Of a stretch of DNA of 64,000 nt, positions 1-8,278 are shown piece by piece. Every line of letters starts with the position of its first letter. Position 1 is the first letter of the stretch. Under the pieces are notes generated by a model. That model made no database searches, was not told where the DNA came from, and saw only the letters and a list, made by a program, of their open reading frames with translations. The stretch covers positions 602,762 through 666,761 of the forward strand of contig NZ_QMHQ01000003.1 of assembly GCF_003313325.1 (NCBI RefSeq). The letters run 5' to 3'. A program made the position numbers and the translations under genes. The DNA comes from Pedobacter namyangjuensis. GTDB lineage: Bacteria; Bacteroidota; Bacteroidia; Sphingobacteriales; Sphingobacteriaceae.

Positions 1-250
1 CTTCGTCTGAACCTAAAAACATGATTTCTACAGCAGTATTGTTTAAAACTTCTGAGGAGAGCAAAAAGGCTCCATTTTCAACCACAGCGCTATCTAAGAC
101 TTTAAAATTTTGCGCCAGATAAACTTTTACCCCATTTAGGTTTTTAACAGAAGCTGTAATAGTAAATTCCGTACGCTCCGGAGTTCATTTACAGCCAATT
201 AATAGAGATAAAACGAAGAACAGCGAAAAGATATAATTTCTTTGAGTCAT
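1..250 (-). pseudogene. Lipoprotein with DUF4369-like N-terminus, in-frame stop, cut by window edge
   Basis: Reading leftward from an ATG at 250-248, the frame gives a lipoprotein signal peptide ending in the lipobox LIGC, then Lys, then a TGA at 187-185. After the TGA the same frame stays open to the window edge and encodes sequence typical of a mature Bacteroidota lipoprotein: a beta-strand start (EFTITASVKNL), then KVYLAQ and LDSAVVENG. This pattern resembles the DUF4369 domain at the N-terminus of many Bacteroidota thioredoxin-like lipoproteins. No good start codon follows the stop, so without readthrough the product would lack its signal. A single C-to-T change (CGA or similar to TGA) would explain it. 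The rest of the gene lies outside the window, so its function (perhaps a thiol-disulfide oxidoreductase) is only a guess. Confidence 0.6.
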
Positions 251-554
251 GAGAAGCGCATTTTCGATTATTGAAATTTTCAGTTACCACAATATAGCAA
301 TTATCACTCAGCAATAGCCCACGCATTTATAAAAGCATCTAACTATAAAAGCAATCTAAACATCCAAATTCAGTGAGGCTTAACCCAGATTTCATCCGCA
401 ACAAAACATTAATTAATAAAAATTTAACATTATTTAAGTTTTAGGCACAAAATTTGGATGTACTTTTACGACCGTCGAATCGACGTTAATAAGCTTTCAA
501 ATGGATTTTTGAAATGGCTGAAATAAAAAAAATAAAAATATTTAAAAATTTCCT
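251..554. other. Non-coding AT-rich gap
   Basis: No open frame with coding character is seen on either strand. The only structure noted is a small perfect hairpin, CGTCGA-A-TCGACG, at 473-485. The right end leads into the promoter of the candidate small RNA. Confidence 0.5.
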
Positions 555-594
555 TAGTGTATTTTGTACACTATCAAAATTATTTCTATATTTG
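555..594 (+). promoter_or_regulatory. Bacteroidota-type promoter with inverted repeat around the -33 element
   Basis: TTTG at 563-566 and TATATTTG at 587-594 are separated by exactly 20 bases, matching the known Bacteroidota housekeeping promoter (-33 TTTG, -7 TAnnTTTG). The -33 element sits in the 5-base loop of a perfect inverted repeat, TAGTGTA (555-561) and TACACTA (567-573), which looks like a repressor operator. The predicted start of transcription is near 598-600 on the plus strand. Confidence 0.65.
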
Positions 595-598
595 TATC

Positions 599-740
599 AT
601 CAAAGGTTGAGAGATTTATCGCGAAGCCTTTAAGAAATAGAAAATACGCCTTTAAGGCATAAAAAAATAACCCGTTCATACAGGTTTATATTTGGTTAGA
701 AAAAGAGAACAGTCTGGATGGATGTTCTCTTTTCTTTTTT
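599..740 (+). ncRNA. Candidate small non-coding RNA, about 140 nt
   Basis: A strong promoter and an intrinsic terminator bracket about 140 bases on the plus strand with no usable open reading frame. All nearby genes are on the minus strand and the next plus-strand gene starts at 22424, so this is not a leader. Visible structure includes AAAGG (603-607) able to pair with CCTTT (627-631), a repeated GCCTTTAAG (626-634 and 648-656) and the terminator hairpin. The size and isolation are compatible with a 6S-type or base-pairing sRNA. I cannot assign it to a family without covariance-model searches. Confidence 0.45.
702..740 (+). terminator. Intrinsic terminator of the candidate sRNA
   Basis: A perfect 10-bp stem, AAAGAGAACA (702-711) with TGTTCTCTTT (723-732), has an 11-base loop and is followed by a T-rich tract (731-740). 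Confidence 0.75.
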
Positions 741-818
741 CCGGGCCTGCTATCCTTGTTATTCACCGTTTTATGTACGAATTCAGGTTGAGTAGTTATT
801 TAATCTGTTAATTAGTCA

Positions 819-1148
819 TTAATGCGCACTAGACTTTGAGAAAAAATTAATCACAATTACTCCGGCTATAATTAATCCCATGCCTAACATCGCGGGCAAA
901 TCTATCGACTGTTTAAATACAAATAACGAAACCAAGGCAGTTAGTACGATACCTAAACCCGCCCAGCTAGCGTAAGCAATACCTAGCGGAATACTTCTAA
1001 GCGCAATAGACAGCGCATAAAAACAGATTACAAAAGCAATAAAAGTGAATACGGTTGGCCAGAGTTTAGTAAAACCGTCGGATACTTTAATAAGGCTTGA
1101 GCCTATAACTTCAAATACAATAGCGACAGCTAAATACAGATATTTCAT
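819..1148 (-). CDS. emrE: Small multidrug resistance (SMR) transporter, EmrE/QacE-like
   Basis: At 109 aa with four predicted membrane helices, it has the size and layout of the SMR family, which exports lipophilic cations by proton antiport as a dimer in the inner membrane. The essential membrane glutamate is present at position 13 (AIVFEVIGSSLIK, equivalent to EmrE Glu14). Other family hallmarks are GFTKLWP in the first loop, AYASWAGLGIVL around the conserved tryptophan of helix 3, and a C-terminal INFFSKS. Similarity to EmrE runs over the whole length. It lies 69 bp downstream of a Crp/Fnr regulator gene on the same strand, with its own -7 element and an FNR-like box in the gap, so regulation by that neighbour is likely. 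Substrate specificity (drugs versus guanidinium) cannot be read from the sequence. Confidence 0.9.
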   Translation of the reverse strand: MKYLYLAVAIVFEVIGSSLIKVSDGFTKLWPTVFTFIAFVICFYALSIALRSIPLGIAYASWAGLGIVLTALVSLFVFKQSIDLPAMLGMGLIIAGVIVINFFSKSSAH

Positions 1149-1167
1149 AATTTTAATGTTTACACCA

Positions 1168-1175
1168 CAAAGCTA
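1168..1175 (-). promoter_or_regulatory. -7 promoter element of the SMR gene
   Basis: On the minus strand this reads TAGCTTTG, an exact match to TAnnTTTG. No TTG is seen at the expected -33 position, which suggests an activator-dependent promoter. Predicted transcription starts near 1163-1164. Confidence 0.5.
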
Positions 1176-1195
1176 AAGCCACCAACAGCTTTATT

Positions 1196-1213
1196 TTTTG
1201 ATGTACATCAAAA
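1196..1213. promoter_or_regulatory. Crp/Fnr-type operator (perfect 18-bp palindrome)
   Basis: TTTTGATGTACATCAAAA is a perfect palindrome containing TTGAT-N4-ATCAA, the classic FNR half-site arrangement. It lies between a Crp/Fnr regulator gene and the SMR gene. Its centre is about 41 bp upstream of the start of transcription predicted from the -7 element, which is the class II activator position. Confidence 0.65.
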
Positions 1214-1217
1214 TCGG

Positions 1218-1778
1218 CTATCGTTTCCGAATACGGCTTAATGTCTCTTGCGTTATGCCCAAAAAAGAAGCAATATGACCTAGGCTAATTCGCTGTAATA
1301 AATGGGGATATTTTTCAACTAGAACTTGATAGCGTTCCTCTGCGGACTCGGTATGCAAAGAAGTAATCCGTTCTTCTAAAATAATGCAAAGCTCCTCGGC
1401 TATTTTCCTTCCTATTACGTTTAGCTCGGGGTATAAAAGATACAACTGATTTAAGTCATCAACCGAAATGGCATAAACTACCGAGTCTTCTAAAAACTGA
1501 ATATTTTCGAAAGATGGTTGTTGTGCGTATACGGGTAAGATAGAACCAAAAATTTCATTCTCTGCACCAAACCAGGCATTAATTTCTTTTTCATTGCGAT
1601 TAAAATACACACGGATTAGTCCCTTCTCCAAAACAAAATAACTCGCTACCGTCTGACCTGTCTTTAAGAAATGATCGTGTTTCTTTTTGTTGATTTTTTT
1701 ACAACGTTTTTCTATTTCCTTTTCCGCTTCAGACGAAAGAGAGCCGTATTTTTTAAATTTTGCAATTAGTGGATTCAT
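1218..1778 (-). CDS. Crp/Fnr family transcriptional regulator
   Basis: The 186-aa protein has an N-terminal cyclic-nucleotide-binding-like beta-barrel (about residues 20-120, including SYFVLEKGLIRVYF and WFGAENEIFG), a dimer helix (about 125-150) and a C-terminal helix-turn-helix, ISLGHIASFLGITQETLSRIRK, typical of the short Bacteroidota Crp/Fnr proteins. No N-terminal cysteine cluster for an iron-sulfur centre is seen, so oxygen sensing as in classical FNR is unlikely; the effector is unknown. It lies just upstream of the SMR exporter on the same strand, with a perfect TTGAT-N4-ATCAA site in between, so control of the exporter (and perhaps readthrough from its own promoter) is the simplest inference. 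Confidence 0.88.
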   Translation of the reverse strand: MNPLIAKFKKYGSLSSEAEKEIEKRCKKINKKKHDHFLKTGQTVASYFVLEKGLIRVYFNRNEKEINAWFGAENEIFGSILPVYAQQPSFENIQFLEDSVVYAISVDDLNQLYLLYPELNVIGRKIAEELCIILEERITSLHTESAEERYQVLVEKYPHLLQRISLGHIASFLGITQETLSRIRKR

Positions 1779-1853
1779 CTTGAAAAAGACTTGTTATATA
1801 AAGCAAGTTGGGACTAATATATTTTGCAAAATTAAGATTTACTCAATTTAAAA

Positions 1854-2243
1854 TTATAAGTCTCTAACCTCTACACAAGAAGATGAAACCACTTTTAAAC
1901 AATTGCCAAATTTTTTCCAAGTTCTCATATACCTAAATCTTCCCTTCACTTCATCCCTTACCATACTCCACGACATTTTTACGTAAACCGAAACAGTAGC
2001 TACATCATCAACTATGTTATAATAAAAATCTGTTGAACTTAAGCGTTCTATTGCAAAGTGTTTGGCTTTGTAAGACTGCAAATACATTTTTTTAGTAAGC
2101 ACTTGCCCAGTGGGATGAACGTACACCAAGCCATCGTGAATAAGTTCGTTCAGTTTATCGGTATCATGATTGCTCATTGCATCTAGCAAAGCTCTCTCGT
2201 GGGCTAAAACATTTGGAGCACTTAATATTGCAGAATTTTCCAT
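1854..2243 (-). CDS. NTF2-like / DUF4440 family protein
   Basis: The 129-aa protein has the layout of the NTF2-like (SnoaL/DUF4440) fold: an N-terminal helix (LAHERALLDAMSNHDTDKL), a strand with GLVYVHPTGQ, the helix MYLQSYKAKHF, and three strands ending in RYMRTWKKFGNCLKVVS. No signal peptide is present, so it is probably cytoplasmic. Members of this fold bind or isomerise small molecules or serve as unknown-function domains; no catalytic residue can be assigned here. It is 75 bp upstream of the Crp/Fnr gene on the same strand but has no evident functional link to it. Confidence 0.75.
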   Translation of the reverse strand: MENSAILSAPNVLAHERALLDAMSNHDTDKLNELIHDGLVYVHPTGQVLTKKMYLQSYKAKHFAIERLSSTDFYYNIVDDVATVSVYVKMSWSMVRDEVKGRFRYMRTWKKFGNCLKVVSSSCVEVRDL

Positions 2244-2442
2244 CTCAAATTATTAGTAAACTATACTACATACGAAAGATTACTAACGATATTGTGGTTA
2301 TAGCCTATCTGTTTGCTTTTATACTGGCAATTATAAAGATATAGGTTTAATAGATGAGTTCAAAGCTTAAAAAAACAGCAAACATTTAATAATCAACGTG
2401 TTTTACGATGACATTATCTACATTCTGCAGAAAATCCCCTGT

Positions 2443-4809
2443 TTATCGAGGTTTTTTCTTGAAAAAGATTTTAAAAGTAGTTCCTTGATTTAATTCTGAT
2501 TCTACTTCAATTTTACCGCCCATAGCTTCAACTTGATTTTTTGAGATGAAAAGTCCAAAACCATGCGCATCAGAATTTCCGTTAAAGGTTTGGTAGATCC
2601 CAAAAATTTTCTCTCCATGTTTTGTTAAATCTATTCCAATACCGTTGTCGGAAATTTTCAGAACCATCTCTCCTTTTTCTTCTACACAATCTAAAGATAT
2701 AACCGGTTTTCTATCTGGGCTACTGTATTTTAAAGCATTAGAAATGAGATTAAGCAGAATACTTTCCAAGTAAGCTCTGTTGTAGTTAACGATAAACTCT
2801 TCATCAACCCTGTTTAAAATAACTGCCTGTTTTGCTAAAATTTGCGTTTTCTGTATTGCAACCGATCTGTTAATATATTCTCTTAAACTTAGGGGCTCAA
2901 CTTCAATATCTACACTGGTTTGTATGCTTACTATGTTATTGAGATTAAAAAGAGTTTCGTTTAAATTGTTAGCTACTTTTTTAAGTAGTTGTATCATCTC
3001 AATTCTTTCACCTTCGTCTTTTGCGCTTTCTATTAGCGTTGTAATACTTTGGATATTGCTGGCGTGCGAACGCAAGTTGTGCGAAACGATGTAAGAAAAA
3101 TTCAGTAAACGCTTATTTTGCTCCGTAACTAGATGGAATGACTTATTTAGCGCCATTTCAGCATGCTTCTTACTGGTAATATCAATCATAATACCACGTA
3201 ACTTCGGTCCTTCGCCCGCAGTTTCTATCAAAGTTACAATATCCCTAATCCATACTATAGAGCCGTCTTTGGCAACCATTCTGTATTCTTCGTCGTGCTG
3301 GGCGCCTGTAATTAATTTAAGCTCAAGGTATTTCTGTAATCGAGGTCGGTCTTTCTCATAAAGATATTTGTTCCACGAGCCGGGTGTTCCCATCCATTCT
3401 TCTACGGTATATCCTAATATATCCTCTACCTTTTTACTAATGTAAGTGCACTCATAAGAGTCAAATTCTCCCTCCCAAACAATACCGTCAATTGTGTTAA
3501 TTAACGATTCGAGTCTTTGTTGCGAAGCCCTTAAAATCTGTTCCTTAAGTTTACGCTGTGTAACGTCTTCTATTATCACAATGTGATTTGTCGGCGCTTC
3601 GCCATCTTTCCATAAAGGAGTAATGGTTACGTTGCTCCAAATAACAGAACCGTCCTTTTTTACGTAACGTAGCTCTTTATTAAACTGTCTAATTTCGCCA
3701 GCTAAAAGTCTTTTAAACAGCAACCTATCTTCCTCTAAATCGTCGGGATAAATAACAGACTTAATTTTTGTCTGCATTAATTCCTCTTGAGTATACCCTA
3801 AAAAGTTGCACAAATAATCATTTACCTCTAATATGTAACCAGTTTTGGAGTTAATTCGGGCAATGCCGATTGCTGCATGGTCAAATATTTTTTCGAACTT
3901 ATTTTCAGTGTCGATTAATTTTGTTGCTTGATGCTGTACAAGTCCTTGTAATTGCGATTGCTTTTTAATTAGCCTTACCAGAAGATATGTTGAAAGCACC
4001 GATAATCCTAACCCTAACAAAATAGCAGAAATTAACTCGTACCAAGTATCATAACGATTAACGTTGATTACATACAAACGCCAATCGCCCTCTGGAAATA
4101 ATACTGATTTAGATAGATGGTTTTCGAAATTTGGATTAAGTGGCAGAAAAAACTCTTCTTTCTGGGTAAATTCATTGATTTTTGAAAATTGAAACTGATA
4201 ATCGGTATGTTTTGTATTATCTATACCGGCGTTTTTAAAAAACGTTTCTAACTTGATTACAACCGCAGAAAAACCCCAAAACTTATTATCAATATAAAGC
4301 GGTAAGCGGCCAATCAAACCCACACCACCTTGTGTTAGTTTTACAGGGCCCTGAAAATACATCTTACGACCATTAATAGCTTTTTGAACTTCAAAAACTG
4401 TTTGCGGATGGCTTTTATAAAGATTTAGATTTATAGCTGCTTCGTTACCTTTTACAGGATACATGTATTTTACAACTCCGTTTGGAACTAGTTGAACAGC
4501 TTGAATGCCCGGATTTGAACGAATTAACTGATCTGCAACCTTATCGAAATTTTTAGGTACGCCATTATTATCTAACGTAAGCGCAAGCGTTAAGGCTACG
4601 GTATAACTATTTTTTAACGATTGCTCTATATTTTGCGCCGATGCGTTTAAAATGTTAGAAATCTCTTTGTTTTTGTTCTCTTTAAAGAGCTGATAGCGTT
4701 GATTAATGATAAAGAAATTTAAGCCTATCAAAACCAAAAAAAACAAAAAACCAGTTAACCTAGGTCTATCTACAAACCAGGCAGAAAATTTATTATCCCT
4801 TCTCTCCAT
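2443..4809 (-). CDS. CHASE-PAS-PAS hybrid-less sensor histidine kinase
   Basis: The 788-aa membrane kinase has, in order: TM1 (about residues 15-36), a periplasmic CHASE domain (about 60-240, with GVVKYMYPVKGNE and KFWGFSAVVIKLE), TM2 (about 258-280), PAS 1 with PAC (about 305-420), PAS 2 with PAC (about 430-555), a dimerisation/phosphoacceptor helix with His in YIVSHNLRSHASN (about residue 577), and a C-terminal ATPase domain with N box NLISNALKYS, G1 DNGIGI and G2 GFGLFISK. CHASE domains sense small extracellular ligands; the ligand here is unknown. There is no receiver domain and no response-regulator gene beside it, so it is an orphan kinase. It stands alone with gaps of over 100 bp on both sides. 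Confidence 0.92.
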   Translation of the reverse strand: MERRDNKFSAWFVDRPRLTGFLFFLVLIGLNFFIINQRYQLFKENKNKEISNILNASAQNIEQSLKNSYTVALTLALTLDNNGVPKNFDKVADQLIRSNPGIQAVQLVPNGVVKYMYPVKGNEAAINLNLYKSHPQTVFEVQKAINGRKMYFQGPVKLTQGGVGLIGRLPLYIDNKFWGFSAVVIKLETFFKNAGIDNTKHTDYQFQFSKINEFTQKEEFFLPLNPNFENHLSKSVLFPEGDWRLYVINVNRYDTWYELISAILLGLGLSVLSTYLLVRLIKKQSQLQGLVQHQATKLIDTENKFEKIFDHAAIGIARINSKTGYILEVNDYLCNFLGYTQEELMQTKIKSVIYPDDLEEDRLLFKRLLAGEIRQFNKELRYVKKDGSVIWSNVTITPLWKDGEAPTNHIVIIEDVTQRKLKEQILRASQQRLESLINTIDGIVWEGEFDSYECTYISKKVEDILGYTVEEWMGTPGSWNKYLYEKDRPRLQKYLELKLITGAQHDEEYRMVAKDGSIVWIRDIVTLIETAGEGPKLRGIMIDITSKKHAEMALNKSFHLVTEQNKRLLNFSYIVSHNLRSHASNIQSITTLIESAKDEGERIEMIQLLKKVANNLNETLFNLNNIVSIQTSVDIEVEPLSLREYINRSVAIQKTQILAKQAVILNRVDEEFIVNYNRAYLESILLNLISNALKYSSPDRKPVISLDCVEEKGEMVLKISDNGIGIDLTKHGEKIFGIYQTFNGNSDAHGFGLFISKNQVEAMGGKIEVESELNQGTTFKIFFKKKPR

Positions 4810-4927
4810 AATTAAAGGAGAAAAATATTAATGATTGGCATCGGTTTAGGCTAATTTGCTTTGAGACTATAAATATATAAAATTTCCCTATCCTCGCTAA
4901 GCACAAAATAAATAAGCTGAAAAATTA

Positions 4928-5314
4928 CTAAACCACTTTAAAGTATATTTTTTGTGGAATTTTGCCGAACACAAATTCGGTAATGTAGCATAACCAGAGT
5001 TTTAGATGCACTTTTTTATTTTGATAATTTTCTAAGAAATAAATTCCTCCTCCTCCAAAATTTTCTTCTCTAATACGTATTAACGATAAATTTTCCGATT
5101 CTTCAAAACTAGTGTCAGACAAAGTTAATTTAACGCTCGAATGTTGCCCACTTACCAAATCCAACCATAAATCTGCACCTTCTATCATTTGCAAATCTTC
5201 TGGATCACCTTTCCACTCTGGTAAAACTAGCCACCATTCTCCTTTTTCAGTCTTATTAAATGCTAAGTTTCGCTGTATCATGTTCTTCAAATCAACCTTT
5301 ATAGAGATTGACAA
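4928..5314 (-). CDS. Conserved hypothetical protein, DUF6717-like
   Basis: The 128-aa cytoplasmic protein has no signal peptide or membrane helix. Its central part (GEWWLVLPEWKGDPEDLQM, then GADLWLD) and C-terminus (KLWLCYITEFVFGKIPQKIY) resemble, from memory, the DUF6717 family, with tryptophans and a Gly-Ala-Asp at similar spacing. This is a recollection, not a database result. No function is known. It follows glgB on the same strand after a 23-bp-separated upstream neighbour boundary and could be read through from it (glgB lies directly upstream). Confidence 0.6.
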   Translation of the reverse strand: MSISIKVDLKNMIQRNLAFNKTEKGEWWLVLPEWKGDPEDLQMIEGADLWLDLVSGQHSSVKLTLSDTSFEESENLSLIRIREENFGGGGIYFLENYQNKKVHLKLWLCYITEFVFGKIPQKIYFKVV

Positions 5315-5337
5315 TTAAAATATTTTTTAGTTGAAAA

Positions 5338-7326
5338 TCACTTTGTGGTCTTTTTAAAAATTGCGATGCCTAAAGGAGGTATCTTAACTACAACAGATTG
5401 TTTTTTATGATGCATGGTTTCATTTTCTGTAATAAAAATCCCTGCATTTACGTTTCCCGAGCCGAAAAACTGTTTTTCATCGCTGTTAAATATTTCTTTC
5501 CACTTGCCTTTTGTTGGCATGCCCATTCTAAAATTCTGCAGGTAAACTGGTGTTAAGTTTAAAGCAATAACCAGCGTGTCTTTTGCTTTTTCGCCCTTTC
5601 GCTGATAAATGAAAATAGAATTATTTGCATCATCGGCTTCTATCCATTCGAACCCTTCGTAAGAAAAACTGAAATGATATAATGCAGGCTCGGCCTTATA
5701 AAGTTTATTTAGTGCTTTTACAAACTGTTGCATACCTGCGTGTGGTGCATGTTTTAGCAAATCCCAACGCAGAGATTCGGTAAAATTCCACTCGTTAGTT
5801 TGCGCAAACTCATTACCCATAAACAACAGCTTGGTACCTGGATGCGTAAACATGTAGCCATATAACGTCCTCAAGTTTGCAAATTTTTGCCATTCATCGC
5901 CCGGCATTTTATAAATCATAGACGATTTACCATGTACAACCTCATCATGCGAAAACGGCAACATGAAATTTTCGGTAAAGGCATAAGTCATACTAAAAGT
6001 TAACTGATGATGGTTAAACTTTCTGTAGATAGGGTCATTTTTAAAATACTTCAACGTATCGTTCATCCATCCCATCATCCATTTCATGCCAAAGCCCAAT
6101 CCGCCGGCATAAACTGGTCTAGTTACCCCATCAAAAGTGCTACTCTCCTCGGCAATGGTTTGTATGCCTTCAAAATTGCCGTAAACCGCTTCGTTCATAT
6201 CTTGAAGAAACTTAATGGCGCCTAAGTTTTCGCTTCCTCCAAATTCATTCGTCCCCGCTTCTTCCGCTGTTCTAGAAAAATCAAAATACAGCATAGAAGC
6301 TACCGCATCAACACGCAAACCGTCTGCATGGAATTTATCGAGCCAAAACATTGCGTTACTAATTAAAAACGATCGTACTTCATTTCTATCGTAATTAAAA
6401 ATATAAGATTTCCAGTCGGGATGAAAGCCTTTGCGCATATCCGCATGTTCGTACAAATGTGTTCCGTCAAAGTTGTACAATCCATTTGCATCACCCGGAA
6501 AATGAGACGGAACCCAATCTAAAATTACCGCTATATCATTTTTATGCAGTTCTTCTATCAAATACATTAAATCCTGCGGGTGCCCGTGGCGAGAACTCGC
6601 TGCAAAATATCCGGTAACTTGATAGCCCCACGACGGATAATAAGGATACTCCATTATCGGCATTAGCTCTACGTGCGTAAAGCCCATATCTAAAACATAT
6701 GGCACTAGGCTTTTAGCTATTTCTTGGTAGCTAAGCACCCGTTCTGGGTTACTAGGATCGCGTTGCCAAGAACCTAAATGCAATTCGTAAACAGACATTG
6801 GCTGGTTTAATGCCGTAACTTTTGCCCGCTTTTTTAACCATGTTTTATCTTTCCAGCTGTAATCCGTATCCCAAACAATAGATGCCTTTTGTGGCGGATG
6901 TTCCCAGCGCAAAGCATAAGGATCTCCTTTTTCTATATCGCTCCCATCGAAACCCTTAATGTAATATTTATAAACCTCGCCTTTGCCCACATTCGGAATA
7001 AATCCTTCCCAAATTCCTGAACTGTCCCAACGTTTATAGAGTTGGTGGCTACCTCTGCTCCAATTATTAAAATTAGCTATAACCGAAACCTCTTGCGCAT
7101 TTGGTGCCCAAACGGCAAAGTAGGTTCCCGAAGTTTTGTTAATGGTACATAAATGTGCTCCCATCTTCTCGTACAAACGAAAATGCTTACCAGAGATAAA
7201 AAGTGCAATATCGAAATCGGTAAGTAAGCTATGCACCCAAACATTTTTACTATAATCTATAAATGTATTTCCTTCATCAACTGTCTTTACTTTTTCACTT
7301 AGCTTAGTTTTTTTGGTAGTAGCCAT
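5338..7326 (-). CDS. glgB: 1,4-alpha-glucan branching enzyme (GH13)
   Basis: The 662-aa protein introduces alpha-1,6 branches into glycogen. It has an N-terminal CBM48-like domain (about residues 55-150, with YFAVWAPNAQEVSVIANFNN), the GH13 barrel and a C-terminal all-beta domain. The four GH13 regions are seen: DWVPSHFP, GLRVDAVASML (Asp nucleophile), AEESS (Glu acid/base) and PFSHDEVVHGK. The DEVVHGK form of region IV is diagnostic for branching enzymes. Length fits the family. It is separated from the maltodextrin operon by an ABC gene pair, and no glgA, glgC or glgP is seen, so glycogen synthesis genes must lie elsewhere. The start ATG at 7326 gives a Lys-rich leader before the conserved domain, as is common. 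Confidence 0.95.
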   Translation of the reverse strand: MATTKKTKLSEKVKTVDEGNTFIDYSKNVWVHSLLTDFDIALFISGKHFRLYEKMGAHLCTINKTSGTYFAVWAPNAQEVSVIANFNNWSRGSHQLYKRWDSSGIWEGFIPNVGKGEVYKYYIKGFDGSDIEKGDPYALRWEHPPQKASIVWDTDYSWKDKTWLKKRAKVTALNQPMSVYELHLGSWQRDPSNPERVLSYQEIAKSLVPYVLDMGFTHVELMPIMEYPYYPSWGYQVTGYFAASSRHGHPQDLMYLIEELHKNDIAVILDWVPSHFPGDANGLYNFDGTHLYEHADMRKGFHPDWKSYIFNYDRNEVRSFLISNAMFWLDKFHADGLRVDAVASMLYFDFSRTAEEAGTNEFGGSENLGAIKFLQDMNEAVYGNFEGIQTIAEESSTFDGVTRPVYAGGLGFGMKWMMGWMNDTLKYFKNDPIYRKFNHHQLTFSMTYAFTENFMLPFSHDEVVHGKSSMIYKMPGDEWQKFANLRTLYGYMFTHPGTKLLFMGNEFAQTNEWNFTESLRWDLLKHAPHAGMQQFVKALNKLYKAEPALYHFSFSYEGFEWIEADDANNSIFIYQRKGEKAKDTLVIALNLTPVYLQNFRMGMPTKGKWKEIFNSDEKQFFGSGNVNAGIFITENETMHHKKQSVVVKIPPLGIAIFKKTTK

Positions 7327-7491
7327 ATTTGGTGCTCATTGGATTTGATAGCGGTAATTTACTTTTTTAACTTGATTTTGAATTATTTTTCTGGAAAAAT
7401 TAAAACGTTTAGCAATAAAGCGATGTTTTAGATTTTTTATCGAAAAACAAGGTCAGCAGTTCTTGGCAAGTTTAGCCCTGCCATTTGTTTC

Positions 7492-7546
7492 GGTATTGTT
7501 TTCGTAGTACCGATTTAAAATCGGTAAATGTAGGCATAACAATACC
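7492..7546. repeat. Nested perfect inverted repeat in the glgB upstream gap
   Basis: The outer arms GGTATTGTT (7492-7500) and AACAATACC (7538-7546) enclose a second perfect repeat, ACCGATTT-A-AAATCGGT (7509-7525). The arrangement can form a cruciform or a two-stem RNA. It lies 165 bp upstream of glgB and 75 bp beyond the stop of the ABC ATPase gene, and no T tract follows, so it is not a normal terminator. Confidence 0.6.
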
Positions 7547-7621
7547 TATACGCCTGTCAGGTTTATATTAAAAAGCAAGTATTTCTTGGCGACATAACGT
7601 AATTATTGCTTTCAGTAAAAC

Positions 7622-8278
7622 TTAATTGGGCAAATAACCATTCAATATTAAATCATCCTCACTGTTAATGGTATAATTACACCCGTTGGTAATCAATACC
7701 ATCCGGCTGGATATTTCTAAAATTTGTTGGTAATAATGGTCAGTAATGATAAAACCTTTTTCTTTGCCAAATTTAAAAATATGACTTTTAAGTTCATCAG
7801 CAATTATTGGAGCCAATTGAGAGAATGGTTCATCTAACAATAAATATTTTGCATCACTGTAAATCAGTAATAATGCTTCAACCAGGCGTCTATTTCCACC
7901 AGATAAATTACCAATTTCTTCCTTAAGGTTGCCCTTAATAACACTAACAGTCAACAAGTCGTTTTTATACTTATTGGTATACAAGTTTACCAAATCGCCA
8001 ATTTTTAAATAGTGAGGGATGAAAAAACCTTGCGACAAATAAGCAACCTTACCAGATAAATAAGCTTTTTTGGTAAACCGCCCATCAACCTTTAGGTGCA
8101 TAAAACGTGGTTTTGTTTCTCCGAAAATAATTTTTAGCAGCGTTGATTTACCTGAACCATTTCGGCCTAACAAACCTACAATCTCGCCAACTCTACAGTT
8201 TAAAAATACGCTACTTAAAACCTCCCTATCGCCATAACGATGATTAACACTGTCTATATAAAGCTCATCCATAGCCAA
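7622..8278 (-). CDS. ABC-type ATPase subunit
   Basis: This 218-aa protein is a single nucleotide-binding domain. Visible motifs are Walker A GRNGSGKST, the signature LSGGNRRLVE and Walker B YLLLDEPFSQL, followed by the switch histidine in IITDHYYQQIL. It lacks membrane segments, so it needs a partner; the 107-aa membrane protein gene that overlaps its start by 25 bp is the obvious candidate, although that protein is much smaller than a normal permease. The ending of the upstream operon at a terminator means this pair forms its own transcription unit. What it transports is unknown. Confidence 0.85.
   Translation of the reverse strand: MAMDELYIDSVNHRYGDREVLSSVFLNCRVGEIVGLLGRNGSGKSTLLKIIFGETKPRFMHLKVDGRFTKKAYLSGKVAYLSQGFFIPHYLKIGDLVNLYTNKYKNDLLTVSVIKGNLKEEIGNLSGGNRRLVEALLLIYSDAKYLLLDEPFSQLAPIIADELKSHIFKFGKEKGFIITDHYYQQILEISSRMVLITNGCNYTINSEDDLILNGYLPN

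Noticed and set aside
473..485. Perfect 6-bp hairpin CGTCGA-A-TCGACG
   Set aside because: Too short and without a T tract or linked gene; chance is sufficient.
687..694. Second TATATTTG element inside the candidate sRNA
   Set aside because: There is no -33 TTTG at the right distance, and a transcript from here would hold little but the terminator.
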